A stretch of 64,000 nucleotides of DNA from RYN-230 sp963782185 (GTDB taxonomy: Bacteria > Actinomycetota > Actinomycetes > Streptosporangiales > Streptosporangiaceae). Position 1 is the first letter of the stretch; each line of letters starts with the position of its first letter. The stretch spans positions 1-64,000 of the forward strand of contig CAWAJB010000024.1 in NCBI GenBank assembly GCA_963782185.1. The letters run 5' to 3'. Below the pieces are notes generated by a model. The model ran no database searches. It had not been told where the DNA came from and saw only the letters and a list, made by a program, of their open reading frames with translations. A program made the position numbers and the translations under genes. This document shows, one piece after another, positions 34,071 to 41,244 of the stretch.

Positions 34071-34400
34071 CTGACCAGTGACGAGCTGCTTACCGTGCTC
34101 GCGGCGGTGGCGAATCCGCACCGGATGCGGATCGTCGCCGAGCTGCGGGACGGCCGGGTGCACGTCAGCGAACTGGCCCGGCGGCTCGGCATGTCCCGGC
34201 CCTTGCTCTACATGCACCTGGACAAGCTGGAGAAGGCGGGCCTGGTGGCCGGCCAGCTGGAGCTGTCGGAGGACGGCAAGGCCATGAAGTATTTCGAGCT
34301 GGCCCCCTTCGACCTGCACCTCAACGCCGAAACGATCATCACGGCACTGCGCGACGGCAGCGCCGAGGGCGGAGACACCATGAAAGAGAGCACTCCATGA
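34071..34400 (+). CDS. Winged-helix transcriptional regulator (ArsR/PadR-like), probable CUG start
   Basis: A 109-residue DNA-binding protein: LTSDELLTVLAAVANPHRMRIVAELRDGRVHVSELARRLGMSRPLLYMHLDKLEKAGLVAGQLELSEDGKAMKYFEL. The ArsR-type winged helix covers residues 8-85; a metal-binding ELCVCDL motif is absent, so it does not look like a metal sensor. No ATG, GTG or TTG fits: the frame's ATG at 34020 lies in the promoter. GGAGAGA at 34060-34066 points to CTG at 34071, where homologous proteins typically start MTPDELL. It is the first gene of a four-gene operon with ATGA overlaps and probably autoregulates it. Confidence 0.78.
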   Translation: MTSDELLTVLAAVANPHRMRIVAELRDGRVHVSELARRLGMSRPLLYMHLDKLEKAGLVAGQLELSEDGKAMKYFELAPFDLHLNAETIITALRDGSAEGGDTMKESTP

Positions 34401-34666
34401 CTCACGGGCCCGTCCTGGCCTCCGGCGCGAACATGACGGCCATCTCCATCAGCGTGGGAATCATCTTCATCATCGGCGCGGTCATCGCCGTGGTTGTCTG
34501 GTCCTACTTCCGCCTGCAGAGCCACCGCGCGGACGCGGTGGCGATGGCCGAGTACCGCAAGCTGGCCGAGGAGGCCGTGGCCAACCAGCAGGAGCTGCGG
34601 ACCGAGCTGGCCAAGCTGGCTGAGCACGTCCAGGCGGTCGAGCAGTTGATGCGGGACGTGGGATGA
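34397..34666 (+). CDS. Small single-pass membrane protein with coiled-coil tail
   Basis: An 89-residue protein. One hydrophobic helix (SISVGIIFIIGAVIAVVVWSYF, about residues 17-38) is followed by a charged, Glu/Gln/Leu-rich helix (residues 45-85) with coiled-coil character. The N-terminus is probably outside and the coiled coil cytoplasmic by the positive-inside rule. It overlaps both neighbours by ATGA (regulator upstream, sensor protein downstream). Such proteins accompany PF13796-type sensor genes in actinobacteria; function unknown. Confidence 0.75.
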   Translation: MTHGPVLASGANMTAISISVGIIFIIGAVIAVVVWSYFRLQSHRADAVAMAEYRKLAEEAVANQQELRTELAKLAEHVQAVEQLMRDVG

Positions 34667-35475
34667 GCACTCACGACGGCAGTCCCCCCGCCCCGCACGG
34701 GGCGTCGGCCAGGCCGGCCCTGCCCCGGCTGAGGCTCTACCGCAACCCGCTGCGGCTGGCCGTGTCCGGCAGCCCCTGGCGTGCCGCCGCCTTCCTGGCC
34801 GGGTACGTCTTCGTCGCAGGCTGGCTGCTGTTCGCGGTTGCCTTCACCGCGACGGTGACCGCCGCCGTCTTCATGATCACGTTGGCCGGGATCCCGCTGC
34901 TGGTCGCGGCGTCCGGAGTGCTGCGCGGCTGCGCCAGCGCCGAGCGCGCCCGGCTGCGGCCGGTGCTGGCCGGGCCGGTCCGGGGCGGCTACCGCCCGGT
35001 GACCCGGCCGGGCATCATGGCGCAGGTCGGGACCCGCTGGCGGGACCCGGCCACCTGGCGTGACGTCGCCTACTTGATCGGGCTGTGGCCGGTGCTGTTC
35101 ATCCTGGACACGACCGTGCTCAGCATCTGGCTCGTGTTCCTGGCGGGCGTGACCGTGCCGGCCTGGTACTGGGCGGTTCCGGAGACCTTCAACAACGGCC
35201 AGTCCGCGCACGGGCTGCAGTTCGGCTACTTCCCGAATGGGCCGCACGGGCCCGGCTCCTGGGGACTCTTCGTGGACACGGCGCCCAAGGCCTGGCTGGC
35301 CGCGGCCTGTTGCCTGGCCGCGTTCCTGCTCTTCACCTACGTGCTCGTGCTGACCGCCCGGGCGCACGCCCGGATCGCGGGCGCCGTGCTGGGTGCTCCC
35401 GCCGACCCGCTGGCCCCGGCCAAGGAGGTGCTCACCCATCCGGGCCCGCTGGGCCCGCTGCATCCCGCCAGGTAA
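34663..35475 (+). CDS. Membrane protein with putative sensor domain (PF13796-like)
   Basis: A 270-residue membrane protein. A Pro-rich N-terminus is followed by paired hydrophobic segments at about 40-80 (AAFLAGYVFVAGWLLFAVAFT, then MITLAGIPLLVAASGVL), a cytosolic amphipathic part with RWRDPATWRDVAYLIGLWPVLF, and further segments at about 140-175 and 205-235. This matches the 'putative sensor' domain that often precedes histidine kinases. No kinase domain follows; the protein ends in a short Pro-rich tail. It is translationally coupled to the one-TM protein. A hairpin terminator-like structure separates it from the MMPL gene. Confidence 0.75.
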   Translation: MSTHDGSPPAPHGASARPALPRLRLYRNPLRLAVSGSPWRAAAFLAGYVFVAGWLLFAVAFTATVTAAVFMITLAGIPLLVAASGVLRGCASAERARLRPVLAGPVRGGYRPVTRPGIMAQVGTRWRDPATWRDVAYLIGLWPVLFILDTTVLSIWLVFLAGVTVPAWYWAVPETFNNGQSAHGLQFGYFPNGPHGPGSWGLFVDTAPKAWLAAACCLAAFLLFTYVLVLTARAHARIAGAVLGAPADPLAPAKEVLTHPGPLGPLHPAR

Positions 35476-35482
35476 CGACCAC

Positions 35483-35519
35483 GCCCCCGCCCGCGAGGGA
35501 TCAGCTCCCGGGCGGGGGC
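35483..35519. terminator. Hairpin between sensor-protein and MMPL genes
   Basis: GCCCCCGCCCG (35483-35493) pairs perfectly with CGGGCGGGGGC (35509-35519) around a 15-base loop. It lies 8 bases after the sensor-protein stop and 38 bases before the MMPL start. It may terminate or attenuate transcription into the transporter gene, or stabilise the upstream mRNA. Confidence 0.6.
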
Positions 35520-35556
35520 TCACGACAGACCCACGCACCGTCCTCGAGAGAAGGCC

Positions 35557-37908
35557 ATGATGCGCCAGCCGTCCAGTTCAGTATTGCCGGAAACCGGGTC
35601 CGACCGCGAGGACCGCCACCGCCAGGAGCCCCGGCCGCGGGCACCGATCGTCGAGCGCGTCGCCGGCTGGAGCGCCCGGCACCGCAAGACCGCCGTGCTC
35701 GGCTGGCTCGCCCTGGTCGCCGCGGTCTTCGTCTTCGGGCAGATGCTGCCCGCGAAGAACCTGCCCTCCTACGACGCCGGCCAGGCCGGCCAGGCCGAGC
35801 AGACCCTGCAGCGGCTCGGGGTGGTCTCCCCGCCGCAGGAGAATGTCCTCGTCCAGGCGCGGGGCACCGGCCGTCTGGGGTCAGACCCGCAGATGCGCCA
35901 GGCCGTCCGGCAGGTGGTCACCGCGCTGTCCGCCCTCCCGCAGTCCGCGCGGGACATCATCTCGCCCCTCGGTCCCGGCCGCGCCGGGCTCGTGGCCGGG
36001 GATGGCCGGAGCGCTCTGGTCACCTTCCACGTCCCCGGACAAGCCAGCAACGAAGACCAGTCCGTGGCTCCTGCCCTGCGCGCGGTGGCCCGGATCGCGG
36101 CCCGTCATCCCGGGCTGCGGATCGAGGAGGCCGGGGACGCGAGCGCCGACCGGGCCGCGAACGCCCTGGTCAGCAAGGACTTCCGCCAGGCCGAGGTGAC
36201 ATCGGTGCCGGTCACGCTGGTCCTGCTGATCGGCGTGTTCGGGGCGCTGATCGCGGCCGGCATCCCGCTGCTGCTGGCCGCGACCGCGGTGATGACTGCG
36301 ATCTCGCTGCTCGCCATCCCCGGCCAGTGGCTGCCGGTCGGCTCCAGCACGTCAGAGGTGGTGCTGATCATCGGGATGGCGGTAGGCATCGACTACTCCC
36401 TGTTCTACCTGCGCCGCGAGCGTGAGGAACGGGCCAGGGGAGCGGGCACCGCGGAGGCGCTGCGCCGCGCCGCGGCGACCTCCGGGCGGGCCATCGTGGT
36501 CTCCGGGCTGACTGTCATGATCGCGCTGGGCGGCCTGTTCCTTACCGGGTACGCGGTGTTCACCGGCGTCGCGATCGGCACCATCGCGGTGGTCGGCGTG
36601 GCCGTAGCCGGCTCGCTCACCGTGCTGCCCGCGCTGCTGTCCTGGCTCGGCGGGTGGGCGGACCGGGGCCGGATCCCGTTCCTGGGCCGGCGGCGCACTG
36701 CGGCCCGCCCGTCCCGGCTGTGGGCCGCGCTCGTCCGCCGCGTGGTGGCCCACCCGGCGGCGTGGGGCGCGCTGGCGGCGCTGGCCATGATCGCGCTCGC
36801 GGCCCCCGGCCTGGGCCTGCGGCTGGGAAACCCGCCGGACGGCGGGTTTTCCGCCCGGATCCCGGTGGTGGCGGCCCTGGACCGGATCGACCGGGCGTTC
36901 CCCGGCCGTCCCGCCCCCGCCGAGGTCGTGGTGACCGGCCACGACCTGGGCTCACGGCAGATGGCCGCGGCGCTGGCCGCGCTGCGCGACCGGGCCTCGG
37001 CCCGCGGGCCGGTCCGGGCGCCGGTCACCGCCGTCCCCGTGGCTCATGGCCGCGCCCTGCTCGTCAGCGTGCCGCTGGCGGGTACCGGGGACGGACCCGT
37101 TTCGGATCATGCCCTGCTCGCCCTGCGCGAGCGGGTGCTGCCGCAGACGCTGGGCCAGGTGCCGGGGGCCAGCTATGCGGTGACGGGGAACACGGCCGGG
37201 AATTACGACGACATCGCGGTGCTGCGCAGCCGGACCCCGCTGGTGCTGGCCGTCGTGGCCGTGCTGGCGTTCGGCCTGCTGCTGGTGGCGTTCCGCTCGG
37301 TGGCGATCCCGCTGGTCTCGATCTCGCTGAACCTGCTGTCGGTGGGCGCGGCGTACGGCGTGATCACGCTCATCTTCCAGGACGGGCGGCTGCAGGGGCT
37401 GCTCGGGTTCACCGGGTACGGCGCGATCGTGCCCTGGATCCCGCTGTTCATCTTCGTGTTCCTGTTCGGGCTGAGCATGGACTACCACGTGTTCATCCTC
37501 AGCCGGATCCGCGAGCTCCGCGCGGCCGGCGCCCGCACGGCGGACGCCGTCGTCGGCGGCGTGGCCAGCAGTGCGGGGGTGGTGACCAGTGCCGCGGTGA
37601 TCATGGTCGCGGTGTTCTCGATCTTCGCGACGCTGTCCCTGATCCAGCTCAAGATGCTCGGCGTGGGCCTCGCCGTGGCGGTGCTGATCGACGCCACCGT
37701 GGTGCGCGGCGTGCTGCTGCCCGCCGGCCTGGCCCTGCTCGGTGAGCGCAGCTGGTACCTGCCGCGGTGGCTGCGCTGGCTGCCGGGCGGGGGATCGCCG
37801 GCGGACGGGGGAGCCCTGTCCGGGGCGGCCGGCGCCGGCAGGCCCGGCCCCCGGCCCGGCCGTCACCAGAGACGACGGATCATGGTTATCGCTTGCACGA
37901 GTGCGTGA
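35557..37908 (+). CDS. MMPL/RND-family transporter (first copy)
   Basis: A 783-residue MmpL-type exporter with about 11-12 transmembrane helices and two large periplasmic loops (residues about 50-200 and 410-540). The proton-relay DY pairs occur as IIGMAVGIDYSLFYLRREREER in TM4 and FLFGLSMDYHVFILSRIRELR in TM10, as in MmpL3. These proteins export lipids, siderophores or drugs using the proton gradient. It is probably cotranscribed with the preceding regulator and membrane proteins. A paralogue of the same architecture lies at 42624-45074. The start ATG at 35557 has AGAGAAGG upstream. Confidence 0.9.
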   Translation: MMRQPSSSVLPETGSDREDRHRQEPRPRAPIVERVAGWSARHRKTAVLGWLALVAAVFVFGQMLPAKNLPSYDAGQAGQAEQTLQRLGVVSPPQENVLVQARGTGRLGSDPQMRQAVRQVVTALSALPQSARDIISPLGPGRAGLVAGDGRSALVTFHVPGQASNEDQSVAPALRAVARIAARHPGLRIEEAGDASADRAANALVSKDFRQAEVTSVPVTLVLLIGVFGALIAAGIPLLLAATAVMTAISLLAIPGQWLPVGSSTSEVVLIIGMAVGIDYSLFYLRREREERARGAGTAEALRRAAATSGRAIVVSGLTVMIALGGLFLTGYAVFTGVAIGTIAVVGVAVAGSLTVLPALLSWLGGWADRGRIPFLGRRRTAARPSRLWAALVRRVVAHPAAWGALAALAMIALAAPGLGLRLGNPPDGGFSARIPVVAALDRIDRAFPGRPAPAEVVVTGHDLGSRQMAAALAALRDRASARGPVRAPVTAVPVAHGRALLVSVPLAGTGDGPVSDHALLALRERVLPQTLGQVPGASYAVTGNTAGNYDDIAVLRSRTPLVLAVVAVLAFGLLLVAFRSVAIPLVSISLNLLSVGAAYGVITLIFQDGRLQGLLGFTGYGAIVPWIPLFIFVFLFGLSMDYHVFILSRIRELRAAGARTADAVVGGVASSAGVVTSAAVIMVAVFSIFATLSLIQLKMLGVGLAVAVLIDATVVRGVLLPAGLALLGERSWYLPRWLRWLPGGGSPADGGALSGAAGAGRPGPRPGRHQRRRIMVIACTSA

Positions 37909-37929
37909 CGTTAGCCAGCCTAGCTCCGT

Positions 37930-37958
37930 CACAGAAACAGTGTTACTGTGAAACTGTG
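37930..37958. promoter_or_regulatory. Nested palindrome overlapping the vapB start, autoregulatory operator
   Basis: ACAGT (37937-37941) and ACTGT (37945-37949) flank GTT, and outer CACAG/CTGTG arms lie at 37930-37934 and 37954-37958. The right arm overlaps the antitoxin GTG start. VapB-type antitoxins usually bind such nested repeats to autorepress. Confidence 0.55.
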
Positions 37959-38195
37959 AAGAATCTGACCGTCTCTGTTCCCGATGAGGTGTACCGCAAT
38001 GCCCGGGTCGCCGCCGCGCGGGGTGATACGTCGGTGAGCGCACTGGTCGTCGCGTACCTTGAGCGGCTGTCCGGGCGGATGCAGGAGTTCGCCAGGCTGG
38101 AGGCGCTGCAGCACGAGGTGCAAGACGAGATCGGCCAGTTCCGGGCAGGCGACCGACTCGGTCGCGACGAGGTCCACGACCGTGCGGTTCGTTGA
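37956..38195 (+). CDS. vapB: Type II antitoxin, ribbon-helix-helix VapB-like
   Basis: A 79-residue protein from GTG 37956. Residues 1-40 (KNLTVSVPDEVYRNARVAAARGDTSVSALVVAYLERL) form a ribbon-helix-helix DNA-binding fold: one strand followed by two helices. The rest is a charged, Glu-rich tail expected to bind and inhibit the toxin. It overlaps the following PIN toxin gene by 14 bases, as is usual for toxin-antitoxin pairs. The start follows the operator-like palindrome directly, suggesting a nearly leaderless mRNA. Confidence 0.8.
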   Translation: MKNLTVSVPDEVYRNARVAAARGDTSVSALVVAYLERLSGRMQEFARLEALQHEVQDEIGQFRAGDRLGRDEVHDRAVR

Positions 38196-38589
38196 CACCA
38201 ACATCCTGCTCTACGCGATCTCACGTGACCCCGCGGAGCAGGGCAAAGCCAAACACGCCAACGACATCCTGACCGAGCGCGACCTCGCACTGTCCGTCCA
38301 GGTCCTGCAGGAGTTCTACCTGCAGGCAACCCGAACCAGCCGGCCGGACCCCATCACACACCAGCAGGCCGTCCGGCTCATTGAGTCCTTCCGCCGCTTC
38401 CCCGTCCAGGACGTCACGAGCGCGATCCTGATGGCAGCCCTGGACACCCGCCAGCGATTCCAGCTCTCGTACTGGGACTCCGCGATCATCGAGGCATCCC
38501 GGGCCATGGGCTGTACTGAGGTGCTGTCAGAAGACCTGGACGACGGCCAGGACTACGCCGGAGTCCGCGTCACCAACCCGTTCCGCTGA
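38182..38589 (+). CDS. vapC: VapC-type PIN-domain ribonuclease toxin
   Basis: A 135-residue PIN-domain toxin. The four acidic active-site positions are present: RFVDTNILLYA (Asp near residue 4), VLQEFYLQ (Glu), SYWDSAIIEA (Asp) and the late LSEDLDDG acidic cluster. VapC toxins cleave tRNA or rRNA when released from VapB. The GTG at 38182 overlaps the antitoxin gene, so translation is coupled. Compare the neighbouring second toxin, which lacks the first aspartate. Confidence 0.87.
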   Translation: MRFVDTNILLYAISRDPAEQGKAKHANDILTERDLALSVQVLQEFYLQATRTSRPDPITHQQAVRLIESFRRFPVQDVTSAILMAALDTRQRFQLSYWDSAIIEASRAMGCTEVLSEDLDDGQDYAGVRVTNPFR

Positions 38590-38731
38590 GCCCGCCGAAC
38601 CCGTTCCGTAGACCGTCGCCGTAGGTGTGGTTAAGACTTGCAGGCGGGAGCGTGCGTGCAGTGTGAGTTACTCGCCTGAGCGTGACCGTGGTCCTATGGC
38701 GGAAGTCTGCTAGTGAATCTATACTTCTCCC

Positions 38732-38983
38732 ATGGCGCTGAGTATCAAGAGTGATGAGGCGGACCGGTTGGCCAGGGAGCTGGCCGCCGAGACGGGTGAG
38801 ACATTGACCGAGGCCGTGGAGACTGCGCTCAGGGAGCGGCTCGACCGTGAGCACGCCAGGCACGCGGCCAGTATGAGAACGCGGCTGAAGCGCCTGGCGG
38901 CCGACGTGGCGGTCTTGCGGGTCGCCGACGACAGGACGGCGGAGGAAATCATCGGTTACGACGACGCTGGCCTGCCGCGTTGA
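38732..38983 (+). CDS. vapB: Type II antitoxin, PSK/VapB family
   Basis: An 83-residue antitoxin of the Rv0623/PSK type: ALSIKSDEADRLARELAAETGETLTEAVETALRERLDRE forms the N-terminal DNA-binding part, followed by RTRLKRLAADVAVL and the C-terminal acidic motif IIGYDDAGLPR that contacts the toxin. A TATACT box about 13 bases before the ATG suggests a short leader. The stop overlaps the TTG start of the adjacent PIN toxin. Confidence 0.88.
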   Translation: MALSIKSDEADRLARELAAETGETLTEAVETALRERLDREHARHAASMRTRLKRLAADVAVLRVADDRTAEEIIGYDDAGLPR

Positions 38984-39417
38984 CGGACCCGGCGCGCAGG
39001 AGCCTGGTCGTCAACACGTCGGCGGCCGTGGCGATTGTCTTCGGCGAGCCGGGAAGCGAGGAGCTTGCGGTCCACCTCGAGAATGCTCTTGCCCGGCTGA
39101 TGCCGGCCGCCATACGCGTCGAGCTGGGCATTGTCCTCGAAGCCCGGCTGTGGCCTGCCGGGCAGGACGTTGCCGACCGATTCCTTCGTGACGCGAAGAT
39201 CGATATCGTGCCCGTCGATGCAGACTTGGCTGCCCGCGCGATGAGCGGCTGGCGACGGTATGGCAAGGGGCACCATCCGGCGGGGCTCAATTTCGGCGAC
39301 TGTTTCACGTACGCGCTCGCCGAGCGGACCGGGCACCCCGTGCTATGCACTGGAAACGACTTTGCCGCGACGGATATCGCCGTGCTGCGCCCTGAGCAGG
39401 CGTCAGCCGAGGGCTGA
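38980..39417 (+). CDS. vapC: VapC-type PIN toxin with the first catalytic Asp replaced by Asn
   Basis: A 145-residue PIN protein starting at TTG 38980 (TTGA overlap with the antitoxin stop). The normally invariant first strand reads SLVVNTSAAVAIVFGEPG where the family has V(I/V)DTSA; codon AAC at residue 12 gives Asn instead of Asp. The other acids are in place: RVELGIVLEA (Glu), NFGDCFTYALAE (Asp) and CTGNDFAATDI (Asp). Loss of the first metal ligand should weaken or abolish nuclease activity in characterised VapC proteins, so this may be an inactivated toxin kept as a harmless pair. A sequencing error is the alternative. Confidence 0.85.
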   Translation: MTDPARRSLVVNTSAAVAIVFGEPGSEELAVHLENALARLMPAAIRVELGIVLEARLWPAGQDVADRFLRDAKIDIVPVDADLAARAMSGWRRYGKGHHPAGLNFGDCFTYALAERTGHPVLCTGNDFAATDIAVLRPEQASAEG

Positions 39418-39471
39418 CAGCCAGTCACGCTCTCGCCCCACCGCTCTCGAGGGGCGGCCGTAGGTGTGTAG

Positions 39472-39732
39472 TTGATCCTCGCCCCTCCCGAGGGATCCAT
39501 CTATGTCGTGTTCCAGCAGGCGCCCGGTTACCAGGCCCCCGTGTGGCCGCCCGTCGACGGGCAGCAGCGCCCGATGATGCACTTCGACTTCCAGGTCGCA
39601 GACCTCGACACCGCGGTCGCCGAGGCAGTCGCCCTCGGAGCCACGGTCGCCGCTGACCAGCCGCAGGACAATGTCCGCGTGCTCTTGGACCAGGCCGGCC
39701 ACCCCTTCTGTCTCTGCCGCGACGACGGCTGA
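39472..39732 (+). pseudogene. VOC/glyoxalase-family protein, N-terminally truncated
   Basis: The 86 codons from TTG 39472 encode the second half of a VOC-fold protein: ISFQRAPGY-like IYVVFQQAPGYQAPVWPP, then MMHFDFQVADLDTAVAEAVALGATVA and VLLDQAGHPFCLCRDDG. Family members of this type are about 115-125 residues; the first beta-alpha-beta unit is missing. The 54 bases between it and the second vapC hold no recognisable N-terminus, so the gene probably lost its 5' end. Confidence 0.7.
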
Positions 39733-39759
39733 TCGCCGACCGCTCCCGGCTACACGGGG

Positions 39760-40257
39760 TCAGCCGACGGCTAGCTCGCGCTGATACCAAGTGCCGGGCT
39801 TGCCGCCAAGGTGGGCCGGGTCGGCTGGGCCTGCCGGCACAAAACCGGCCTTGGCCAGGACCTTCTGGGACGCGGCATTCTCGCGGCTGGTAGCCGCCCG
39901 GAGTGTGCGCAGCCCGTGCCGCGCCGCCGCCAGCCGGCACACCTCCTGCACGCCGGCGGTCGCCACGCCGCGGCCGGCGACGTGCTGCGCGACCCGGTAG
40001 CCCAGTTCTGCGGTGCCGTCCTCGAAGCGGTACAGGTTGAACCGGCCCAGGACCGAACCATCCTCGGCGACCAGCACGTAGAAGGCACCGGTGCCGGTCT
40101 CCTGCTCAGCAAGCATTGCGCTGTGCTGTTCGGTGAACTCGTCGAAGAACTCGTCGCCACGGTCGGACACCGAGGCAGCGAAGTAGGCACGGTTCGCCAG
40201 CTCAAAGTCCCGGACCGCCGGGGCATGACCAGCATGCAGCAGCTGCAGCTCGGGCAC
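39760..40257 (-). CDS. GNAT family N-acetyltransferase (RimJ/RimL-like)
   Basis: A 165-residue acetyltransferase. The acetyl-CoA pyrophosphate loop appears as HVAGRGVATAGVQEVCRLA near residues 92-110, preceded by LGRFNLYRFEDGTAELGYRV and followed by RAATSRENAASQKVLAKAGFVP, the characteristic SxxVLeKxGF region of RimJ/RimL-type enzymes. It may acetylate a protein N-terminus, an amino acid or an antibiotic; the substrate is unknown. It is an apparently intact gene in a region otherwise full of fragments. Confidence 0.85.
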   Translation of the reverse strand: MPELQLLHAGHAPAVRDFELANRAYFAASVSDRGDEFFDEFTEQHSAMLAEQETGTGAFYVLVAEDGSVLGRFNLYRFEDGTAELGYRVAQHVAGRGVATAGVQEVCRLAAARHGLRTLRAATSRENAASQKVLAKAGFVPAGPADPAHLGGKPGTWYQRELAVG

Positions 40258-40307
40258 CGCCTGACTATACCCAGAGGGTGCGCTGAGGCCACCTGAGTTT
40301 CGCCGCG

Positions 40308-40421
40308 ATGCTGGACGACGCCAGCGGCTGGCGGCTGGCTGAGCTGCGCGAGCGGCGCGGGATGACCCAAGAGCCGGACTTTGTCCTGACGGCCGTCAGG
40401 AGTGGCTGGGCGAGGGCTTGA
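40308..40421 (+). pseudogene. Fragment of an HTH (Xre/HigA-like) protein
   Basis: The 37 codons from ATG 40308 contain WRLAELRERRGMTQ, the first helix and turn of an Xre-type helix-turn-helix, after which the expected recognition helix is missing and the frame ends in LTAVRSGWARA. It looks like a degraded antitoxin or regulator. The 124 bases that follow to 40545 hold nothing recognisable. Confidence 0.4.
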
Positions 40422-40545
40422 CGGTGCCGTCTTCTTGTGCAGGCCCCCGGCTTATGCGTGCCTACGGGTGAGTCCGCACGGCAAGGTTTGATCACCTGCC
40501 AGGCAATCCTGACTTGCCCGGCGACGCCCGCGCCATGGGCTGGAC

Positions 40546-41010
40546 CTACAATCGCGGTGGGCCTGGGCCCACTTGCGCCCCGGGGCCGCCGTCCTCCGCC
40601 GCATCGATCACGGCGGGCCCCCCGCCGCGGGAGAAGTAGGCAGCGGGAGTGAGTCCGGTTTCCCGGCGGAACGCGGCGACAAAGGCGCTGGGCGTCTCAT
40701 AGCCGACGTGCCGGGCGACCATGCCAACCGCTTGGCCCGCCGCGAGCTGCGGCAGTGCGGCCTGCAGCCGGGCCAGCCGGCGCCACTGGCCGAACGGCAT
40801 TCCCGTCCCAGCGAGGAAGGCGCGGGCTAGGGTCCGCCCGCTAGCGCCGACGTTCCTGCCCCACTCGGCCAAGGTCCGCCCGTCAGCCGGGTTGGCGAGC
40901 AGCGCGGCAGCAACGGCCGCGGCGCGCTCGTCGCTGGGCATGCTCACGTCGATGGTGGTCATCGCCACGGGCTGCAGCAGGTCGCAGAGCAGCGCCTCGA
41001 GCAGTACCAG
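40546..41010 (-). pseudogene. AraC-family regulator lacking its N-terminal domain
   Basis: The minus-strand frame carries a complete AraC-type double helix-turn-helix: ADGRTLAEWGRNVGASGRTLARAFLAGTGMPFGQWRRLARLQAALPQLAAG, then VGMVARHVGYETPSAFVAAFRRETGLTPAAYF. The homology continues upstream only to about VLLEALLCDLL near 41010, where the cupin-like effector domain should lie. There the sequence becomes a methyltransferase fragment on the opposite strand. An ATG at 40962 could still give a 138-residue DNA-binding protein. The C-terminal tail is Gly/Pro-rich. Confidence 0.7.
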
Positions 41011-41244
41011 ATCCTCGCCGAGGCACTGCGGGTGCTGCGGCCCGGAGGGCTGCTGGCAGGCTCCGACAGCCTGGCCAGCAACGACCTGCACTACTTCCAC
41101 CATGACGACACCTACAACCCGGCCGAGCCGGCGGCGCTGCTGGTATGGCTCCGCGCCCTCGGCTTCACCCCGGTCACGATCACGGTCGGCGAGGTGCTGA
41201 TGTTTACCGCCAGCATGCCGGCCGGGGAGGCGACCGGGTCATGA
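40999..41244 (+). pseudogene. C-terminal fragment of a class I SAM-dependent methyltransferase
   Basis: About 81 codons: QILAEALRVLRPGGLLAGSDSLASNDLHYFHHDDTYNP, then PAALLVWLRALGFTPVTITVGEVLMF. This is the part of a class I methyltransferase after the SAM-binding core, beginning at the post-IV helix and the LRPGG strand. The N-terminal 130 or so residues are absent. The fragment begins where the AraC-like gene on the other strand loses its N-terminus. Its stop overlaps the ATG of the following intact gene (ATGA), so the original gene was part of an operon with it. Confidence 0.7.
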
